Below are positions 16,578 to 27,030 of a stretch of 53,543 nucleotides of DNA, in pieces. Both the position numbers and the translations under genes were made by a program. The notes below the pieces were generated by a model. The model had not been told where the DNA came from. It searched no databases and saw nothing but the letters and a program-made list of their open reading frames with translations. Position 1 is the stretch's first letter, and each line of letters begins with the position of its first letter. The DNA comes from Nitrospirota bacterium (lineage in GTDB: Bacteria; Nitrospirota; Thermodesulfovibrionia; Thermodesulfovibrionales; UBA6898): NCBI GenBank assembly GCA_021814475.1, contig JAKAIE010000009.1, forward strand, positions 1-53,543, given 5' to 3'.

Positions 16578-18095
16578 TTATATCCCCAACTCCTTAAGGC
16601 ACTTCGCCATCTCACCGCGCACCTCTATGAGTTCCTTGTCGATGCTTTCGATCCTTTCCTGTACGGCCGTAATATCAACTGCTTCCTCCTCTTCGAAGGT
16701 ATCTACATAACGGGGAATATTCAGATTGTAGTCGTTCTCTTTAATCTCATTCCTGCTTGCCAGGTAGGAATATTTGTCAATTCCCTTACGTTTACTATAA
16801 GTATCGATGATCCTGGCCACCTCAACATCTTCCCTAAGCCTGTTCTGATTCTTGCCGCTCTCATACTCACGGCTTGCGTCGATAAAGAGTACGTCCGTCC
16901 GTTTGCCGCGGTCGCGACGGAAGACAAGGATTGCCGCCGGGATTCCCGTGCCGAAGAAGAGGTTGGCAGGCAAACCTATGACAGCGTCTAGAAGGTTTTC
17001 TTCGATTAATGCCTTCCGGATCACGCCTTCGGAGCCGCCACGGAACAGTACACCGTGAGGCACAACCACGCCGACGCGCCCGGTTGCCTGTGTTGATGCC
17101 TCGATCATATGACTAATAAAGGCATAATCCCCCTTGCTCTTGGGCGGCAAACCGCGATGCCAGCGGTTGAAGCGCTTGGTCTCTTCTCCTGCCTTGTCCG
17201 CTCCCCATTTATCAAGGGAAAAAGGCGGGTTTGCAACGACAACCTCGAACCGCATGAGCTTATCGTTTTCGATCAGCTTGGGTTCCAGAAGGGTATCGCC
17301 CCATTCGATGCGCGGGCTGTTTTCGTTGTGAAGGAACATGTTCATCATGCAAAGCGCCCATGTCCCGCTGATAGCTTCCTGCCCAAAGAGTGCATAATCG
17401 TCGCTGTTATAGGACTCACGCACATGTCGGCCACATTTCAACAATAGAGAGCCCGAGCCAGCTGCCGGGTCGCATATCCTTTCACCTGGTTTTGGATCAA
17501 GAAGATGCGCCAGAAGCACCGAGACCTCCGGCGGGGTATAAAATTCACCTGCCTTCTTCCCGGCACCTGCCGCAAAGCGACCGATAAGGTACTCATAGGC
17601 ATTGCCGATAACATCGAGAGTCCCGATTCTACTCGACCTGAGATTCAGGCGGGGATCGCTGAAATCCTCCAGGAGATGCTTGAGTATGTGATTTCGCTTC
17701 CTGGTATTGCCGAGCCGGGATTCCGAGTTAAAGTCTATATTTCGAAATACGTTGGTGAGCTTCCCTTTGTTCGCCATCTCGATCTTTTCCAGAGCTATAT
17801 TGATTAGTTCCCCGAGATTATTTGCTTCACGATTTTCATGGAGGAAATAGAACGACCCTTCCTCCGGCAGCACAAACCGCTCCCTCTCCATACGACGTCT
17901 AATCTGCTCTTCATTGTTGCCATATTGCTTCTTGTAGGCATCGTAGTGGTCCAGCCATACGTCTGAAATGTACTTTACGAACAGCATGGTGAGGATATAG
18001 TCTTTGTACTCCGTAGCGTCGATGGTTCCCCTGAAGCTGTCACACGCCCTCCAAAGGATATCATTAATCTCCTGTTGGGATATCTTGGTAGTCAT
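16578..18095 (-). CDS. hsdM: Type I R-M DNA methyltransferase subunit (HsdM)
   Basis: 505-residue N6-adenine methyltransferase. The N-terminal ~150 residues are the helical HsdM domain; then EFYTPPEVSVLLAHLLDP leads into the SAM-binding motif DPAAGSGS (209-216) and the catalytic NPPF (289-292). It modifies host sites chosen by HsdS. Its ATG overlaps the stop of the half-HsdS gene (ATGA). Length and motifs are normal. Confidence 0.95.
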   Translation of the reverse strand: MTTKISQQEINDILWRACDSFRGTIDATEYKDYILTMLFVKYISDVWLDHYDAYKKQYGNNEEQIRRRMERERFVLPEEGSFYFLHENREANNLGELINIALEKIEMANKGKLTNVFRNIDFNSESRLGNTRKRNHILKHLLEDFSDPRLNLRSSRIGTLDVIGNAYEYLIGRFAAGAGKKAGEFYTPPEVSVLLAHLLDPKPGERICDPAAGSGSLLLKCGRHVRESYNSDDYALFGQEAISGTWALCMMNMFLHNENSPRIEWGDTLLEPKLIENDKLMRFEVVVANPPFSLDKWGADKAGEETKRFNRWHRGLPPKSKGDYAFISHMIEASTQATGRVGVVVPHGVLFRGGSEGVIRKALIEENLLDAVIGLPANLFFGTGIPAAILVFRRDRGKRTDVLFIDASREYESGKNQNRLREDVEVARIIDTYSKRKGIDKYSYLASRNEIKENDYNLNIPRYVDTFEEEEAVDITAVQERIESIDKELIEVRGEMAKCLKELGI

Positions 18096-18697
18096 TGTCC
18101 GATCGCTCCAATCAGTTTTGTTAGTAACCGCTGCCCAGCAAGCCTGCGCATGCGCTCTGTTTCGTCAACAAGCTCCCGCAATAATTTCGCTTCTCGCGCC
18201 TGGAGATCAGCGAAGGTGGCAAGCTGCTGCTGCACATCCAGGGGAGGCAGGGGGATCGTAATTTCAGCCAGTCCATTCCGGGGGACCATAGGGGTACCAG
18301 CGCCCGTACGAATGCTGCTTATCTGTTCTCTTGCGGGCTCCTGATTAAGGCACCATGCCAGATATGCGGGGATTACTTCTCCCCTCGGACGCAGTATATA
18401 GAATGTAAGGGGGGCAATGGCCGGCTGAGGAATATCTTCAATGAGCACAGCATAGTTATTAACACCCCGCGACATAAATAGGATATCGCCAGGCTTTATC
18501 AAATACTTCTCCCCGTTGCGGGGCGGCGTTATCTTAAGCCTGTGCTCTGGCCTATAATGATACTGCTCACCTTTGGTCAGATGCTGAGCCATGACAACCT
18601 GAACCGTACCGTCAAGCTCATCAATAATGGCGCCCTTAGCCGAAAAGCCCGGAAGCACCTTCGAACATTCTCCTATCGTTATTGTCCTGGCATTCAT
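18092..18697 (-). CDS. Half-length HsdS-like specificity protein
   Basis: 201 residues comprising one target-recognition domain (KPGDILFMSRGVNNYAV ... LTFYILRP ... IPAYLAWCLN) and one helical conserved region (LPPLDVQQQLATFADLQARE). This is about half of a normal HsdS. It is translationally coupled to hsdM (4-bp overlap) and lies 12 bp after the GIY-YIG gene. It may dimerise or replace one half of the full HsdS to alter specificity, or regulate assembly. It is not obviously a truncation product, because start, RBS region and stop coupling look intact. Confidence 0.8.
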   Translation of the reverse strand: MNARTITIGECSKVLPGFSAKGAIIDELDGTVQVVMAQHLTKGEQYHYRPEHRLKITPPRNGEKYLIKPGDILFMSRGVNNYAVLIEDIPQPAIAPLTFYILRPRGEVIPAYLAWCLNQEPAREQISSIRTGAGTPMVPRNGLAEITIPLPPLDVQQQLATFADLQAREAKLLRELVDETERMRRLAGQRLLTKLIGAIGQ

Positions 18698-18709
18698 TGT
18701 GTACTCTCT

Positions 18710-19030
18710 TCAGCCATTGCACCCCGGTCTATAATTGTTGATGAGGTCAGCCTCGATGGATAGCCTTTTCTGCTCGGAGCCTTCACCCTTTACCGCTATA
18801 TGTGTCTTCCCGCTTCTGGTAAAACAAGATGCCTTATGGTGCCCGTCAAAGCGTTCGGATAGATCCCCGGTCTGGCCAACGTATAGAAGATCATACTTCC
18901 CGTTCATCTGCCTCTTTAGAACCAGGTAGATGCCCCCTACCGCTTTGAACTCTGTTCCCCAGCGATAAACATCAAAATCATACTGTGCCCCCGAAACGCC
19001 CTTCGCTGCTACTTTGTCCTCTGTCGCCAT
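18710..19030 (-). CDS. Small GIY-YIG nuclease-domain protein
   Basis: 106 residues that are almost entirely one GIY-YIG domain: GGIYLVLK (GIY), LLYVGQT (YIG variant YVG), the arginine helix DLSERFDGH, a glutamate in LSIEADLI and the final asparagine in YRPGCN. This is the minimal nuclease fold without a DNA-binding extension. It is the first gene of the R-M/CBASS operon, 12 bp before the half-HsdS gene and about 160 bases downstream of the promoter. A role as an accessory nuclease guided by the neighbouring S-like protein is only a hypothesis. Confidence 0.82.
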   Translation of the reverse strand: MATEDKVAAKGVSGAQYDFDVYRWGTEFKAVGGIYLVLKRQMNGKYDLLYVGQTGDLSERFDGHHKASCFTRSGKTHIAVKGEGSEQKRLSIEADLINNYRPGCNG

Positions 19031-19144
19031 GCTGTTCTCCTTTGATTGCGAGCAGGCTTGACTCCAGGTGTACAGGCACAGTAGACTTAAATTGGTGAGT
19101 AACTGTGACCGCGTTTGGGCTCTGCCTGCCGGTTAGGGTTGCTA

Positions 19145-19175
19145 CGAAAGCCAGTGTTCCAGCACTGGCTTTTTT
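19145..19175 (+). terminator. Hairpin with plus-strand T-run in the defence operon leader
   Basis: AAAGCCAGTG and CACTGGCTTT form a 10-bp stem with loop TTCCAG, followed by more T residues on the plus strand. It would end plus-strand transcription. On the minus strand it sits just downstream of the inferred start of the defence operon transcript and would form a 5'-UTR stem-loop. Confidence 0.6.
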
Positions 19176-19199
19176 CTCATGTCGTGAATACATATATGG

Positions 19200-19228
19200 A
19201 GTATACTCTTTTTTCCCATGGATGTCAA
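19200..19228 (-). promoter_or_regulatory. Promoter of the GIY-YIG/R-M/CBASS operon
   Basis: On the minus strand TTGACA (19228-19223) and TATACT (19205-19200) are spaced by 17 bases, close to the sigma70 consensus. Transcription would start near 19193 and could cover all genes down to the YgjP-like peptidase, since most junctions overlap or are a few bases long. Confidence 0.7.
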
Positions 19229-19614
19229 TTGTTTTATTTCAAGTAATATTATTCGTTCAGCTGTAAATTTGATAGTCTTGGGTGTGCAAAGCCGGATTAG
19301 CACAGTGCTATTGGCATAACTCATTAATACTAAGGCATTTCTCGCAGCATTAGGATAACGATGACTTTGGGTGTGCAGTGGTTGGAGATATTCGTTGACC
19401 CGGCAATGAGAGAACTGACCGGGGTCAATCTTGATTTATTCCTGTTTCGAATGAAGATCTTTAATCTCAAACTGATCGCCTCAGTACGGGTTATCAGTCA
19501 AAGACAATACTCGAGGGGGACTTCTTGTACTAGGCCGGGGCCGTTGATGGGCCTTTTATCGGGAACACCGTACTTGTCATCCTACCGCTATGAGCTAAGA
19601 TGACAAGTACGGAT
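19229..19614. other. Non-coding region inside the transposon right end, with repeats
   Basis: No convincing gene. It contains an 11-bp direct repeat TTGGGTGTGCA at 19278-19288 and 19367-19377, an imperfect inverted repeat at 19395-19403/19419-19428 (TTGACCCGG with CCGGGGTCAA), and a perfect 14-bp inverted repeat at 19568-19581/19599-19612. The 80-codon frame through this region has no RBS and no recognisable content. Confidence 0.5.
19568..19612. repeat. Perfect 14-bp inverted repeat beside the TnsB-type sites
   Basis: CCGTACTTGTCATC and GATGACAAGTACGG are separated by 17 bases. The inner arm directly abuts the innermost TnsB-type repeat. There is no T-run on either side, so it is not a standard terminator, though it could fold in readthrough RNA from gyrB. 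Confidence 0.75.
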
Positions 19615-19674
19615 CTTTACTGCACAAAACGCAATACTTTATTGCACGATTCTAAAACTTTATTGCATCCTACA
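19615..19674 (-). repeat. Right end of the Tn7-like element with three TnsB-type sites
   Basis: Read on the minus strand from gyrB: TGTAGGAT, then three repeats with cores GCAATAAAG (19666-19658), GCAATAAAG (19645-19637) and GCAGTAAAG (19623-19615), spaced 21 and 22 bp. The Tn7 right end has the same design: terminal TGT, about 8 bp, then abutting 22-bp TnsB sites with core ACAATAAAG. Tandem abutting sites mark a right end rather than a left end. The terminus is 3 bp from the gyrB stop codon. Confidence 0.85.
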
Positions 19675-19677
19675 AAT

Positions 19678-22086
<2,409 letters not shown>

Positions 22087-22165
22087 TCAATCTTGCAAAT
22101 TATTAATTAACGTTATACACGCACGTCCCGGTCCCTTGTACCACCACGGTAATCATAAGGACCGT

Positions 22166-23266
22166 TTATATCCTCATCGGCATGATCACACACCGGTACT
22201 GCCCGTCTTTTTCGTCCCTGACGAGAACAGGGCTCAACTGCGCCTGCATTTCGAGAATCACCGTCTCGGAGTCCATCACCTCAAGTATGTCAAGAAGGTA
22301 CCTGGCATTGAACCCGAGGGTCAGTCCCTCTCCGCTGTATTGGATCCCTATCTCGTCCTGGGCCTCACCAATGTCGGGGTTCGAAGACGATATCTTCATT
22401 GTGTTTTCGGAGAAATCCACCTTCACTGCCCGCGTCTGCTCCTTCGACATGATCGCCACCCTGCGTATCGTACGGGCAAGGATGTCCCTGTTGATGACTA
22501 CGCTTTTGTCGTTATTCGCCGGGATCACCTGCTCATAGTTCGGATAGGTGCCTTCGATTAGTCGGGTCAGAAACTGTATGTCGCCGACAGAAAAAAGGAC
22601 ATGGTTCTGACCGATCGAGATCCTCACCTCGTCGTCGCGCTTGTCAAGGAGTTTCCTCAGCTCGTTTGAGGCCTTCCGCGGAATGATCAGCTTCTGGTCT
22701 CCATTCACGGCCCCTGCAATCTCGCGCACAAGGATCGCAAGCCGGTGTCCGTCGGTCCCGACGACCGTCAGCCGGTTGCCGTCCTGAAAATGAAAGAGCA
22801 GACCATTGAGGGTGTACCTCGTATCGGTCTCCCCTGAGGCATAAACCGTCTTTTCGATCGCCTCGACCAGGACTGACGACCTGATCGTCAGTTCCTGCAT
22901 ATCCTCCATGCCGGGCCATGCGGGGAATTCCTTAGCGGAAAGACATGCCAGTCTGAAGGAGCCGGCGCCGGCCTTCATCTTCAGCCACTGGTCGTCGATC
23001 GTCTCAAGGGTCAGATCGCCCTCGACCTCCTTGACGATCTCGAACATCTTGCGGGCCGGCACACAGATCCGCCCCTCTTTCTCCACGGTCACGTTCAGGG
23101 GCTCCCTCAGTGCGGTATCGAGGTCGGTCGCAGTAATCGATGAGCCCTGCCTGCCCGCATCCAGGAGAAAGTGGCTTAATATGGGCATGGCATTCTTCTT
23201 CTCCACGATGTTCTGAATCGTAGAGAGTTTCGAGAGCATCTCTTCTTTTGTGACAACAATCTTCAT
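22166..23266 (-). CDS. dnaN: DNA polymerase III beta sliding clamp
   Basis: 366-residue clamp that tethers the replicative polymerase. The normal start MKIVVTKEEML and three clamp-domain repeats are present, with the TDGHRLA motif in the second domain (VVGTDGHRLAILV) and the C-terminal QCVIMPMRI-like end (RCVIMPMRI). It is 14 bp after dnaA and 85 bp before gyrB, the conserved replication cluster order. Confidence 0.97.
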   Translation of the reverse strand: MKIVVTKEEMLSKLSTIQNIVEKKNAMPILSHFLLDAGRQGSSITATDLDTALREPLNVTVEKEGRICVPARKMFEIVKEVEGDLTLETIDDQWLKMKAGAGSFRLACLSAKEFPAWPGMEDMQELTIRSSVLVEAIEKTVYASGETDTRYTLNGLLFHFQDGNRLTVVGTDGHRLAILVREIAGAVNGDQKLIIPRKASNELRKLLDKRDDEVRISIGQNHVLFSVGDIQFLTRLIEGTYPNYEQVIPANNDKSVVINRDILARTIRRVAIMSKEQTRAVKVDFSENTMKISSSNPDIGEAQDEIGIQYSGEGLTLGFNARYLLDILEVMDSETVILEMQAQLSPVLVRDEKDGQYRCVIMPMRI

Positions 23267-23279
23267 TGCCCCTCCTGAC

Positions 23280-24614
23280 TTAGGTGGTTATTTTTTGAAT
23301 AAGATTTTCGAGCATCCTGTTGAGCGTCTCGTCCTTGCCGCGACGCTCTTCGATCTGCCTGCAGGCATACAGGACGGTCGCATGGTCCTTGCCCCCGAAG
23401 TTGTTGCCGATGTCCTGCAGAGATGAACTGGTCAGCTGCTTGCAGAGGTACATGGCGATCTGTCTCGGTATGGCGATCTCCCTGGTTCTCTTCCTGGCCT
23501 TTATATCGGACAGGCTTATATTGTAAAACTCGCAGACTATTTTTTGTATAGATTCTATCGTGACCGGTCTGGCGTCGTCGGCAATGATGTCCCTCAGCAG
23601 CTTTCTCGCCGTCTCGACATTGATCTTCTCCCCGGTCAGAGACGACTGGGCAGCGAGCCTGATAAGGCTCCCTTCCAGCTCCCGGATGTTCGACTTGATC
23701 TTCTGGGCAAGGAAATTCACCACGTCCTCGGAAAGGTTTCTGATGCCCATGATCTCGGCCTTCTTCTGTATAATCGCAATCTTTGTCTCGACATCGGGCG
23801 GCTGTATATCCGCGATCAGTCCCATGCCGAACCTCGACCGCAGGCGGTCGGTGATCTCGCTGATCTCCTTTGGCGGACGGTCCGCCGAGATCACGATCTG
23901 CTTCGCCTTCTCATAAAGATCGTTGAAGGTATGAAAAAGCTCCTCCTGTGTCGCCTTCGTCTTTGCGATGAACTGTACATCGTCAAACAGGAGCAGATCG
24001 AGATTCCTGAACCGCTCCCGGACATCGGCCATCTTTTCATGTCTGATCGCGTGCACCACCTCGTTCATGAACTGTTCCGAGGAGATATACAGCACCTTCG
24101 TGGTATGGCGGCCCTGAAGCACCCTGTTGCCTATGGCATGCATCAGGTGCGTCTTGCCCAGGCCTACCCCTCCATAAATGAAAAGCGGATTATACGTCTT
24201 TCCTGGTGACTCGGCCACGGCAATTGCGGCGGCATGGGCGAACTGATTGCTGTTGCCGATGACGAAATTATCGAAGCTGTACTTCGGGTTGATGTGGATC
24301 CCCTTATGTTCGAGGCGTATTCTCTTGTTTTCGAGTTGCTCGCTCTGCTTCGTCTGGATACTCTGTTGCTTTTCCTCGGCCTTATACCGGATCGTCACCG
24401 TACTTTCGGTGACCTGTTCAATCGAGTCCTTGATAAGATTGGGATGGTAGTCTTCTATCCACTCCTTGAAAAAGCGGTTTGGGATCTCGATCGTCGCAAC
24501 ACCCTCCTTGATACCCGTCAGCCTGATCGTCTTGAACCACAGTTCAAAGGCGCTTTCTTCAACCTTTTCCCTGATGATCAGGAGACACTTATTCCATATT
24601 TCTTCAATTGTCAT
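23280..24614 (-). CDS. dnaA: Chromosomal replication initiator DnaA
   Basis: 444 residues. Domain I at the N-terminus (IWNKCLLIIREKVEESAFELW), a linker, then the AAA+ domain with Walker A GGVGLGKTH and Walker B LLLFDDVQF, and the C-terminal HTH with the DnaA signature GGKDHATVLYACR. It binds DnaA boxes at oriC and opens the origin. A consensus promoter lies at 24679-24707 and an inverted repeat sits in its leader. Motifs and length are normal. Confidence 0.98.
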   Translation of the reverse strand: MTIEEIWNKCLLIIREKVEESAFELWFKTIRLTGIKEGVATIEIPNRFFKEWIEDYHPNLIKDSIEQVTESTVTIRYKAEEKQQSIQTKQSEQLENKRIRLEHKGIHINPKYSFDNFVIGNSNQFAHAAAIAVAESPGKTYNPLFIYGGVGLGKTHLMHAIGNRVLQGRHTTKVLYISSEQFMNEVVHAIRHEKMADVRERFRNLDLLLFDDVQFIAKTKATQEELFHTFNDLYEKAKQIVISADRPPKEISEITDRLRSRFGMGLIADIQPPDVETKIAIIQKKAEIMGIRNLSEDVVNFLAQKIKSNIRELEGSLIRLAAQSSLTGEKINVETARKLLRDIIADDARPVTIESIQKIVCEFYNISLSDIKARKRTREIAIPRQIAMYLCKQLTSSSLQDIGNNFGGKDHATVLYACRQIEERRGKDETLNRMLENLIQKITT

Positions 24615-24629
24615 ATCTTTTTGCCTTTA

Positions 24630-24654
24630 TTAACAATTTACAAACAATTGTTAA
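24630..24654. repeat. 9-bp inverted repeat in the dnaA leader
   Basis: TTAACAATT and AATTGTTAA are separated by 7 bases, 16 bases before the dnaA start. It could be an autoregulatory operator or a leader stem-loop. The evidence is symmetry and position only. Confidence 0.5.
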
Positions 24655-24678
24655 TAACTTTGCGGATGGGAGGAAGTT

Positions 24679-24707
24679 ATTATAGCCTAATTCTCAAATC
24701 CAGACAA
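24679..24707 (-). promoter_or_regulatory. dnaA promoter
   Basis: On the minus strand TTGTCT (24707-24702) and a perfect TATAAT (24684-24679) are separated by 17 bases. Transcription would begin near 24672, giving a leader of about 58 bases. Confidence 0.7.
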
Positions 24708-24935
24708 TATCCGTTTGTTCACTGTTGATATCCCGTACATTTCCTTCCGTCGGTTTTTCTGTTTAAATTCAGGCTCTGTTACTGACCGTGTTCTTTGATA
24801 AAAAAAACCATATATGACAAGGTGATGCGCCGTTTACCGACATCTTGACACGTACTGTTACCTCTACTATTTTTATTTATATAAAATACAGTAAAAGAGT
24901 AAATACATCTTTGTGAAAACAACTCAACCTTTTGT

Positions 24936-26819
24936 TTATGTCTTCAGTATAAATTTACGCGCATCTCCTACCCTCAAGGTAATCCTGTGAGCATCCAGAT
25001 ATTCAAGAAAAGGCAGGGCATATTTGCGCGTTGTATTTAAAAGATCCCTGAACTCTGCAACAGTCATTTCATTTTTTCCGGAAAAAAAACTTTTCAGGAG
25101 GGTAATCAGATCATCATATGCCTTCCCTGAAACACAGATAGAATCATTGATTCTCACCACTTTCTTTTCCCGTGCTAGAAGATTGATAATATCATTGATC
25201 TTCTTTTGATCCAATGCCAGTTCAGCCATCAACTCCTCCCGTGTGGGCGGCTGGAAGCTGTTTCTGTTCAGAAGTTCGAGTATCTTCGATGAATGTTCCT
25301 CTTCACGCCCGGTCAGGGCTACCCTGAAATTATTCAGCCGAAGCAGGTTTTTCTCCATGACTATCTCTTTGGTATGATCGAGCATAAAGGCAAAGAGCTC
25401 AGGCTCGATAGAGAATGTTGCCCTCACCTCTTCTTTTTGAGGTCCTGGTTTCAACGGGTTCTTCTCATGAAATTCCCTGAGAAGGGCCATTATCTTCTCA
25501 AGGAGCGCCTGATACAATATCCTGTGGATGAGCCTCCCGGCATATCTGAACACGATGCCTGAGGACACCATTTGATCTACAGTCTTGTCGATGACAACTG
25601 TCTCCTCGTTGATCCAGGCATGGAGTGCAGCAGGCGTAATGCCCCGAATACCTGAGTGTTCAATCTTTATCGCAAGTTTTTCGGCAAGGCCCCCTGTATG
25701 TAAGCGCACCAGGTCGGTAGTACCATCTTTTCTTTTTCTCTTTCCAGGTGCCGGATCGAGGATGTTTCCTCCCCCAAGCGTCTCCAGAGGTGAAAAGCGT
25801 CTGACGATATACCGGTCGCCCGCCATGACAACAACAGGTTCCTGGAGCCTGAACTGGCAATAACACTCTTCAGATCCATTCAGGACATCTTTCTCAAAGA
25901 GGATGATCCGGGCGATCACCTCGGAGGTGCCGGAATAGAAATGGACCAGACTTCGCGACTTCAGATCCGGGGCCCCTTCGAGAAGTTGAATATATGCGTC
26001 AATGATCCGCGTTGTGGAGAAAATGGAAGGCGAAACCGCCACATCTCCCCGATTGAGAGCTTCTTTTTCAACGGCCTGGAGGTTTATCGCCACCCTCTGG
26101 CCGGCATATCCCCTTGAAATGGAACGGCCGTGGCTGTGCAGGCCACGGACCTTTGTCCTGACTCCAGCCGGAAGGATCTCAATAGGCTCGTCAAGCGCGA
26201 TACTTCCCGAGATGGCTGTGCCTGTTACCACAGTCCCAAAGCCTTTCAAGGTAAATACGCGGTCGATCGGAAGCCGGAAAAGACCGCCGGAAGGCTTCGG
26301 GGCAACAGTGAGACCGAGCCGCTGTATCTCGTTGCCGAGCCGTTCTATGCCCTCCCCGGTCCGCGATGATACAGATACAAGAGGCGCACCTTCGAGAAAG
26401 GTTCCCCTGACAAAGTTTCGTATATCGTCCTGTACAAGCTCCAGCCATTCCGGATCTACAAGGTCTGATTTCGTGACCGCAATGATACCGGATTTGATCC
26501 TCAGAAGGTTGCATATGGCGAGATGTTCCCGGCTTTGGGGCATGATGCCCTCATCCGCAGCGATTACCAGCAGGACCATATCGATGCCGCCTGCCCCTGC
26601 GAGCATGTTCCTTATCAGACGCTCATGTCCCGGCACATCTACAATTCCCACAGTCAGATCTTTGTCAGGAAAAGAGAGATCGGCAAAACCGATATCAATG
26701 GTAATGCCCCGCTCCTTCTCCTCCTTGAGCCTGTCGGGATCAACTCCTGTCAGGGCCTTGACCAGAGTGCTTTTTCCGTGGTCGATATGCCCGGCCGTGC
26801 CGAGAATTATATGACGCAT
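24936..26819 (-). CDS. selB: Selenocysteine-specific elongation factor SelB
   Basis: 627 residues from the ATG at 26819, where the EF-Tu-like G domain begins at once (MRHIILGTAGHIDHGKST); the longer frame start at 26852 adds 11 residues without similarity. G motifs GHIDHGKS, DVPGHE and TKSD are intact. Domains II-III follow, then four C-terminal winged helices that bind the SECIS RNA. It delivers selenocysteyl-tRNA to UGA codons. selA is nearby, so the host makes selenoproteins; selC and selD are not in this window. Confidence 0.96.
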   Translation of the reverse strand: MRHIILGTAGHIDHGKSTLVKALTGVDPDRLKEEKERGITIDIGFADLSFPDKDLTVGIVDVPGHERLIRNMLAGAGGIDMVLLVIAADEGIMPQSREHLAICNLLRIKSGIIAVTKSDLVDPEWLELVQDDIRNFVRGTFLEGAPLVSVSSRTGEGIERLGNEIQRLGLTVAPKPSGGLFRLPIDRVFTLKGFGTVVTGTAISGSIALDEPIEILPAGVRTKVRGLHSHGRSISRGYAGQRVAINLQAVEKEALNRGDVAVSPSIFSTTRIIDAYIQLLEGAPDLKSRSLVHFYSGTSEVIARIILFEKDVLNGSEECYCQFRLQEPVVVMAGDRYIVRRFSPLETLGGGNILDPAPGKRKRKDGTTDLVRLHTGGLAEKLAIKIEHSGIRGITPAALHAWINEETVVIDKTVDQMVSSGIVFRYAGRLIHRILYQALLEKIMALLREFHEKNPLKPGPQKEEVRATFSIEPELFAFMLDHTKEIVMEKNLLRLNNFRVALTGREEEHSSKILELLNRNSFQPPTREELMAELALDQKKINDIINLLAREKKVVRINDSICVSGKAYDDLITLLKSFFSGKNEMTVAEFRDLLNTTRKYALPFLEYLDAHRITLRVGDARKFILKT

Positions 26820-27030
26820 AGTTCCCGTATGATCATTTATGCAATTATACACTACGCTGCTTCATATCGTGGTATACAAACTTTATCAACTCCCGGGCCT
26901 GTGCTGTCTGTAAATATGTCTCGGATCGGTCACCAGCGGAACAGACAGGAAGAAAGGTTTTCACAGTATATAGTATAATGAATGCGGCGTTTTGTACGAA
27001 TACATATAAAGAGTATACGAGGTGAACAAG

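Larger units (their letters stand above)
125..19674. mobile_element. Tn7-like transposon carrying type I R-M and CBASS cargo (left end not seen)
   Basis: The right boundary at 19674 is supported by a terminal TGT (read on the minus strand) and three 21-22-bp repeats like those of Tn7R. The body encodes TnsA, TnsB, TnsC and a TniQ/TnsD-type protein, all transcribed away from the right end as in Tn7. Unlike Tn7, about 11 kb of defence cargo lies between the right end and tnsA. No matching left-end repeats were found at 125-266, so the left limit given is simply the IS border and the true end is probably beyond the contig. Base composition is more AT-rich than the flanking chromosome, consistent with horizontal transfer. 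The right end abuts the 3' end of gyrB, a plausible fixed attachment site. Confidence 0.82.
24615..24935. other. AT-rich region between dnaA and selB; possible oriC
   Basis: This 321-base gene-free region holds the dnaA promoter and several A/T tracts. I found only imperfect DnaA boxes (for example TTATTAACA and GTTTTCACA, each about one mismatch from TTATNCACA), so an origin is possible by position but not shown. No tRNA or other RNA gene was recognised. Confidence 0.35.

Noticed and set aside
19361-19603. 80-codon plus-strand frame in the right-end region
   Set aside because: No RBS, no recognisable domain, and it runs through two inverted repeats; likely a chance frame.
1-19674. CRISPR array or CAST guide in the Tn7-like element
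   Set aside because: No regularly spaced repeats and no cas genes were seen; the only regular repeats are the TnsB-type end sites.
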